Below, one piece after another: positions 38,782-41,627 of a DNA stretch of 41,627 nt. Origin of the DNA: Desulfurococcales archaeon (GTDB lineage Archaea; Thermoproteota; Thermoprotei_A; Sulfolobales; Fervidicoccaceae); the NCBI GenBank assembly GCA_027014955.1, contig JALWDA010000082.1:1-41627 (forward strand), in the 5' to 3' direction. Both the position numbers and the translations under genes were made by a program. A model generated the notes under the pieces. It saw only the letters and a program-made list of their open reading frames with translations. It ran no database searches and was not told the origin of the DNA. The first letter of the stretch is position 1. Each line of letters starts with the position of its first letter.

Positions 38782-39273
38782 TTAAGGCTCTCGTATGGGT
38801 TCCCGTCTGAGCCTTACGCCGTCTCCGATTATCCAATATTCTCCGTCTTCCCTGACCTCAAGCTTGAAGATAGGGGGCTCTTTTTTTACACGTTCGAGTA
38901 CTTCTCTTGCTTTTTCGAAGGCCTTTTCCCTTCTTGTTGCAGTTACTATTATTAGTATGGTGGGCTCTCCCGGTTTTAGTTCGCCGTTGTTGTGGAGTAT
39001 TATCGTGGTTTTTACTTGGGGGTCTCTTTTCTGGTCTTGAGCGATTTTGTCGAGAACTTTGCTCGTGTGAGGCTCGTATGCTTCATATACTAGTTTCTTA
39101 ACTTGTTTACCATTTACGCGACCCTTTACGTGGCCTAGGAAAATCACCGTGCCCCCCGCTTCTTCTTCACCAAGTTCCGATATGGTTTTGTTAAGTATTT
39201 CTGGGATTTTTTCGAGGCTTAACCTATCAACGCGTCCGTGGAAGAGTGGAGTTTGTTTTTCTTTCGCGTCCAA
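38782..39273 (-). CDS. moaE: Molybdopterin synthase catalytic subunit MoaE
   Basis: GGTVIFLGHVKGRVNGKQVKKLVYEAYEPH; KKEPPIFKLEVREDGEYWI. Confidence 0.92.
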   Translation of the reverse strand: MDAKEKQTPLFHGRVDRLSLEKIPEILNKTISELGEEEAGGTVIFLGHVKGRVNGKQVKKLVYEAYEPHTSKVLDKIAQDQKRDPQVKTTIILHNNGELKPGEPTILIIVTATRREKAFEKAREVLERVKKEPPIFKLEVREDGEYWIIGDGVRLRREPIREP

Positions 39274-39277
39274 GGGT

Positions 39278-39535
39278 TTATCCCCCTGAGGGGAGGGGCA
39301 TTAGTGCTACTTCATCCCCGTCTTTGAGGGGGTCTGTGTCTTGTGCTGGGGAGCCGTTTTTGAGGATGTTGAGGAGGGGGGTTCCGTAGTATTTGCGTAG
39401 TTGTGGTGTTTTTGTTGTTAAGTGTTTTATTAGGTCCTCTATAGTTGGGTTGTCTTCTTGTAATTCTATTTCTAGTTCTTGTTTTCCAGAGAAGAGGTCT
39501 TTATAGAATGAGAGAAATCTGACCTTGACTCTCAA
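39278..39535 (-). CDS. moaD: MoaD-family sulfur carrier protein
   Basis: Ubiquitin-like, ends ...GDEVALMPLPSGG (C-terminal GG). Confidence 0.93.
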   Translation of the reverse strand: MRVKVRFLSFYKDLFSGKQELEIELQEDNPTIEDLIKHLTTKTPQLRKYYGTPLLNILKNGSPAQDTDPLKDGDEVALMPLPSGG

Positions 39536-39541
39536 CTTGTT

Positions 39542-39976
39542 TCACCTTTCCCCTGTTTTGCGTTTTTCCAGAACTCTTACATTTTCAATCCTTGTGGTGG
39601 GGTATTGGCCTTCCTCGTCTTTTTCCATGGATTTTACCATGTCCCATATGGTTAGGAGGGCTGCCGTGACTCCTGCTAGGGCTTCCATTTCCACACCTGT
39701 TTTATAGGTGGTCTTAACGGTTACCCTCACGCGTATGCGGGTGTCTCCTATCTCATGCTCTACCTTTACTCCTGTTATAGGTATGTTATGGGTTAGGGGG
39801 ATTATCTGAGGCGTGTTCTTGACAGCCATTATTGCTGCTATCTTACTGGTTTCTATGACGTCGCCCTTAGCTATGCTTCGCTCTTTTATTGCTCTGATGG
39901 TCTGCCTTTTCAGCGCTATGGTGCCCTCTGCTATTGAGATACGTGGTATGTCTGGCTTTCGAGTTATGTCTATCAT
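39542..39976 (-). CDS. moaC: Cyclic pyranopterin monophosphate synthase MoaC
   Basis: GDVIETSKIAAIMAVKNTPQIIPLTHNIPITGVKVE; TGVEMEALAGVTAALLTIWDMVKSMEKD. Confidence 0.96.
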   Translation of the reverse strand: MIDITRKPDIPRISIAEGTIALKRQTIRAIKERSIAKGDVIETSKIAAIMAVKNTPQIIPLTHNIPITGVKVEHEIGDTRIRVRVTVKTTYKTGVEMEALAGVTAALLTIWDMVKSMEKDEEGQYPTTRIENVRVLEKRKTGER

Positions 39977-40986
39977 GTAGGTGATATCCCCCTGTCTTTT
40001 GTGTGGAGAACCTTCTGAAGGGATGGAGGGAACCGGGGTTTTCTCGACAGGAGTGCCCTTACTATGGTCCTCTTCACTCCGGAGATATCTTGTTTTTCCA
40101 GAAAAGGCATAAGGTCTGCGCTATGCTCTTCTGCATAGAGACAGGTCTTTACCTTGGCGTCGGGGGTTATCCGTATGCGTGTGCAATTATAGCAGGCCAG
40201 AGGGTTGTTATATCCCCTGATTAGAGTCACGTTCACCCCATTTTTGGTGATGTAGACCTTCCTGCTATGGGGCTTCTTGATATAATGGTCTCTAGCACGT
40301 GTCCTCAGGTATGTCTCTATGCTGTCGATAGCTGTGTCGAGCATCCTCCACTTTGCCAAGTCCATGCGTATGGTTGGGCGACCATTGCCAGCTTGGTGGA
40401 ATATCGGCATTACTTGGATGACATTTATACCCAGACCAAGTTCTTCTGCAAAACGGAGGACGCGGGGAAACTGAGAAAGATTCTTTCTAAGGGCTACATA
40501 GTTTATCTTTACTGGTATCCCTTCTTTAAGGGCGGCCTCTATTCCCCTTACAACCCTGTTCAAGTCCCCTCCACCCGTAATTTCCCTGAACAGGCCCTCG
40601 TCAAGGGCGTGGATACTAACATTGATATGATCCAGACCGGTAGAGGCTAGTCTAGAGGCCCATTTTTCGAGCAAGTGGCCGTTAGTAGTTAGACTGGTTT
40701 TAAGTCCAAAGTCTGTGAATGCTAATATTATCTTGTCTAAGTCTTGCCTGAGGAGGGGCTCTCCTCCTGTTACCTTTACTTCCTTTCCGCCTAGTTCTTT
40801 GAAGGCTTTAGCTACAAGTACATAATGTCGAGGAGACATTATACCTTGGGAATAAGCTACACCCTCCATGTGGCAGAATACGCATTTGTAATTGCATTCG
40901 TTGTTGACAGATACTCTTAGCCCTTCCAGCGGTCTGCCGTACTTGTCTGTGGGAGGTGAGGTTGTTGGCAAAACTTTTTCCTCCAA
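39973..40986 (-). CDS. moaA: GTP 3',8-cyclase MoaA (radical SAM)
   Basis: LRVSVNNECNYKCVFCHMEG; KVTGGEPLLRQDL; second cluster CYNCTRIRITPDAKVKTCL. Confidence 0.96.
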   Translation of the reverse strand: MEEKVLPTTSPPTDKYGRPLEGLRVSVNNECNYKCVFCHMEGVAYSQGIMSPRHYVLVAKAFKELGGKEVKVTGGEPLLRQDLDKIILAFTDFGLKTSLTTNGHLLEKWASRLASTGLDHINVSIHALDEGLFREITGGGDLNRVVRGIEAALKEGIPVKINYVALRKNLSQFPRVLRFAEELGLGINVIQVMPIFHQAGNGRPTIRMDLAKWRMLDTAIDSIETYLRTRARDHYIKKPHSRKVYITKNGVNVTLIRGYNNPLACYNCTRIRITPDAKVKTCLYAEEHSADLMPFLEKQDISGVKRTIVRALLSRKPRFPPSLQKVLHTKDRGISPT

Positions 40987-41002
40987 CCAGTACCGCTTCT
41001 TT

Positions 41003-41025
41003 AATTATGCTATTTTTGCATAATT
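41003..41025. promoter_or_regulatory. Perfect inverted repeat AATTATGC-N7-GCATAATT, candidate operator
   Basis: 8-bp arms with 7-nt spacer in the moaA/ABC divergent intergenic region, beside moaA TATA-like sequence. Confidence 0.5.
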
Positions 41026-41094
41026 TTACTCTGAAGAGGAACTATTATAAACCAATCGCACATCGTTTCCCTGATAAGGACTTAGGGAAAGACA

Positions 41095-41627
41095 ATGCCA
41101 GGAGAAGATGTTCTCTTAAAACTGAAGGGCGTTTATGCAGGATATTCTAGCAACAAGATAGTATTAAGAGGTGTTAACCTGGAGGCTAAGAAATCACAAA
41201 CTATAATAATAACAGGGCCTAATGGTAGCGGTAAAACGACTCTACTAAAGACTATAGCAGGCCTTACCAAGATTTTCTCTGGAAAACTTTTATTCAATGA
41301 AGGAGACGGGGAACCGGAACCGCCTTTAAGAGGTATTGGCCTTGTTCTCAACCCTCATCCGCTTGTACCTAGTCTTACTGTTAAAGAAAACCTTGAGATT
41401 ATTCTTCAATACAGAAAAAAACAAAACTTACCTACCGCGGACATAGATGAGATTGTCAACCTTGTTGGCATTGTTGAGCTTCTAGGCAAAAAGGCCCTAG
41501 AGCTCAGTAGTGGTGAGAGGCAGCTTGTAGGGATAGCTCAGGCCCTGCTAACTGTTCCGAGGATACTTTTGCTTGACGAACCTCTTGCTCATCTGGACAG
41601 CAAAAATACTGCTAAAGTCTCGGAGGC
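41095..41627 (+). CDS. ABC transporter ATP-binding protein (3' end outside window)
   Basis: ITGPNGSGKTTLLKTIAGL Walker A, LSSGERQLVGIAQALL signature, ILLLDEPLAHLDS Walker B; frame open to the window edge. Confidence 0.93.
   Translation, partial: MPGEDVLLKLKGVYAGYSSNKIVLRGVNLEAKKSQTIIITGPNGSGKTTLLKTIAGLTKIFSGKLLFNEGDGEPEPPLRGIGLVLNPHPLVPSLTVKENLEIILQYRKKQNLPTADIDEIVNLVGIVELLGKKALELSSGERQLVGIAQALLTVPRILLLDEPLAHLDSKNTAKVSE

Noticed and set aside
1-41627. CRISPR array, IS element or prophage
   Set aside because: No regularly spaced direct repeats, transposase or phage structural genes seen; tRNA-Ser flank shows no integrase or duplicated tRNA 3' end

Overview
This 41.6-kb window is from a hyperthermophilic crenarchaeon (Thermoproteota, Desulfurococcales-like by gene content; genus not assigned). 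It is dense and mostly core genome. Translation and transcription genes include S3Ae, Spt4, Rpo7, aIF2-gamma, S6e, aIF2/5B, L24e, S28e, L7Ae, GluRS, and the S13-S4-S11-Rpo3-L18e-L13-S9-Rpo10-S2 block. An archaeal isoprenoid block follows (MEMO, mevalonate-kinase position, isopentenyl phosphate kinase, type 2 IPP isomerase, prenyl diphosphate synthase), and there is an intron-containing tRNA-Ser(GGA). The right third is more accessory: tandem RHH-like paralogs, a two-gene S-layer-like module (coiled-coil membrane stalk plus 1.1-kaa multi-repeat secreted protein), a moaADCE molybdopterin operon, and the start of an ABC transporter ATPase facing away from moaA. I see no CRISPR array, transposon or prophage. 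The most interesting items are the SlaA/SlaB-like S-layer pair with repeated DxDxNxD / ETGxNTGVFxG modules, a mevalonate-kinase-position protein lacking recognisable GHMP catalytic motifs, the tandem RHH-like paralogs, the 12-nt tRNA intron, and a perfect 8-bp inverted repeat in the moaA/ABC intergenic region.
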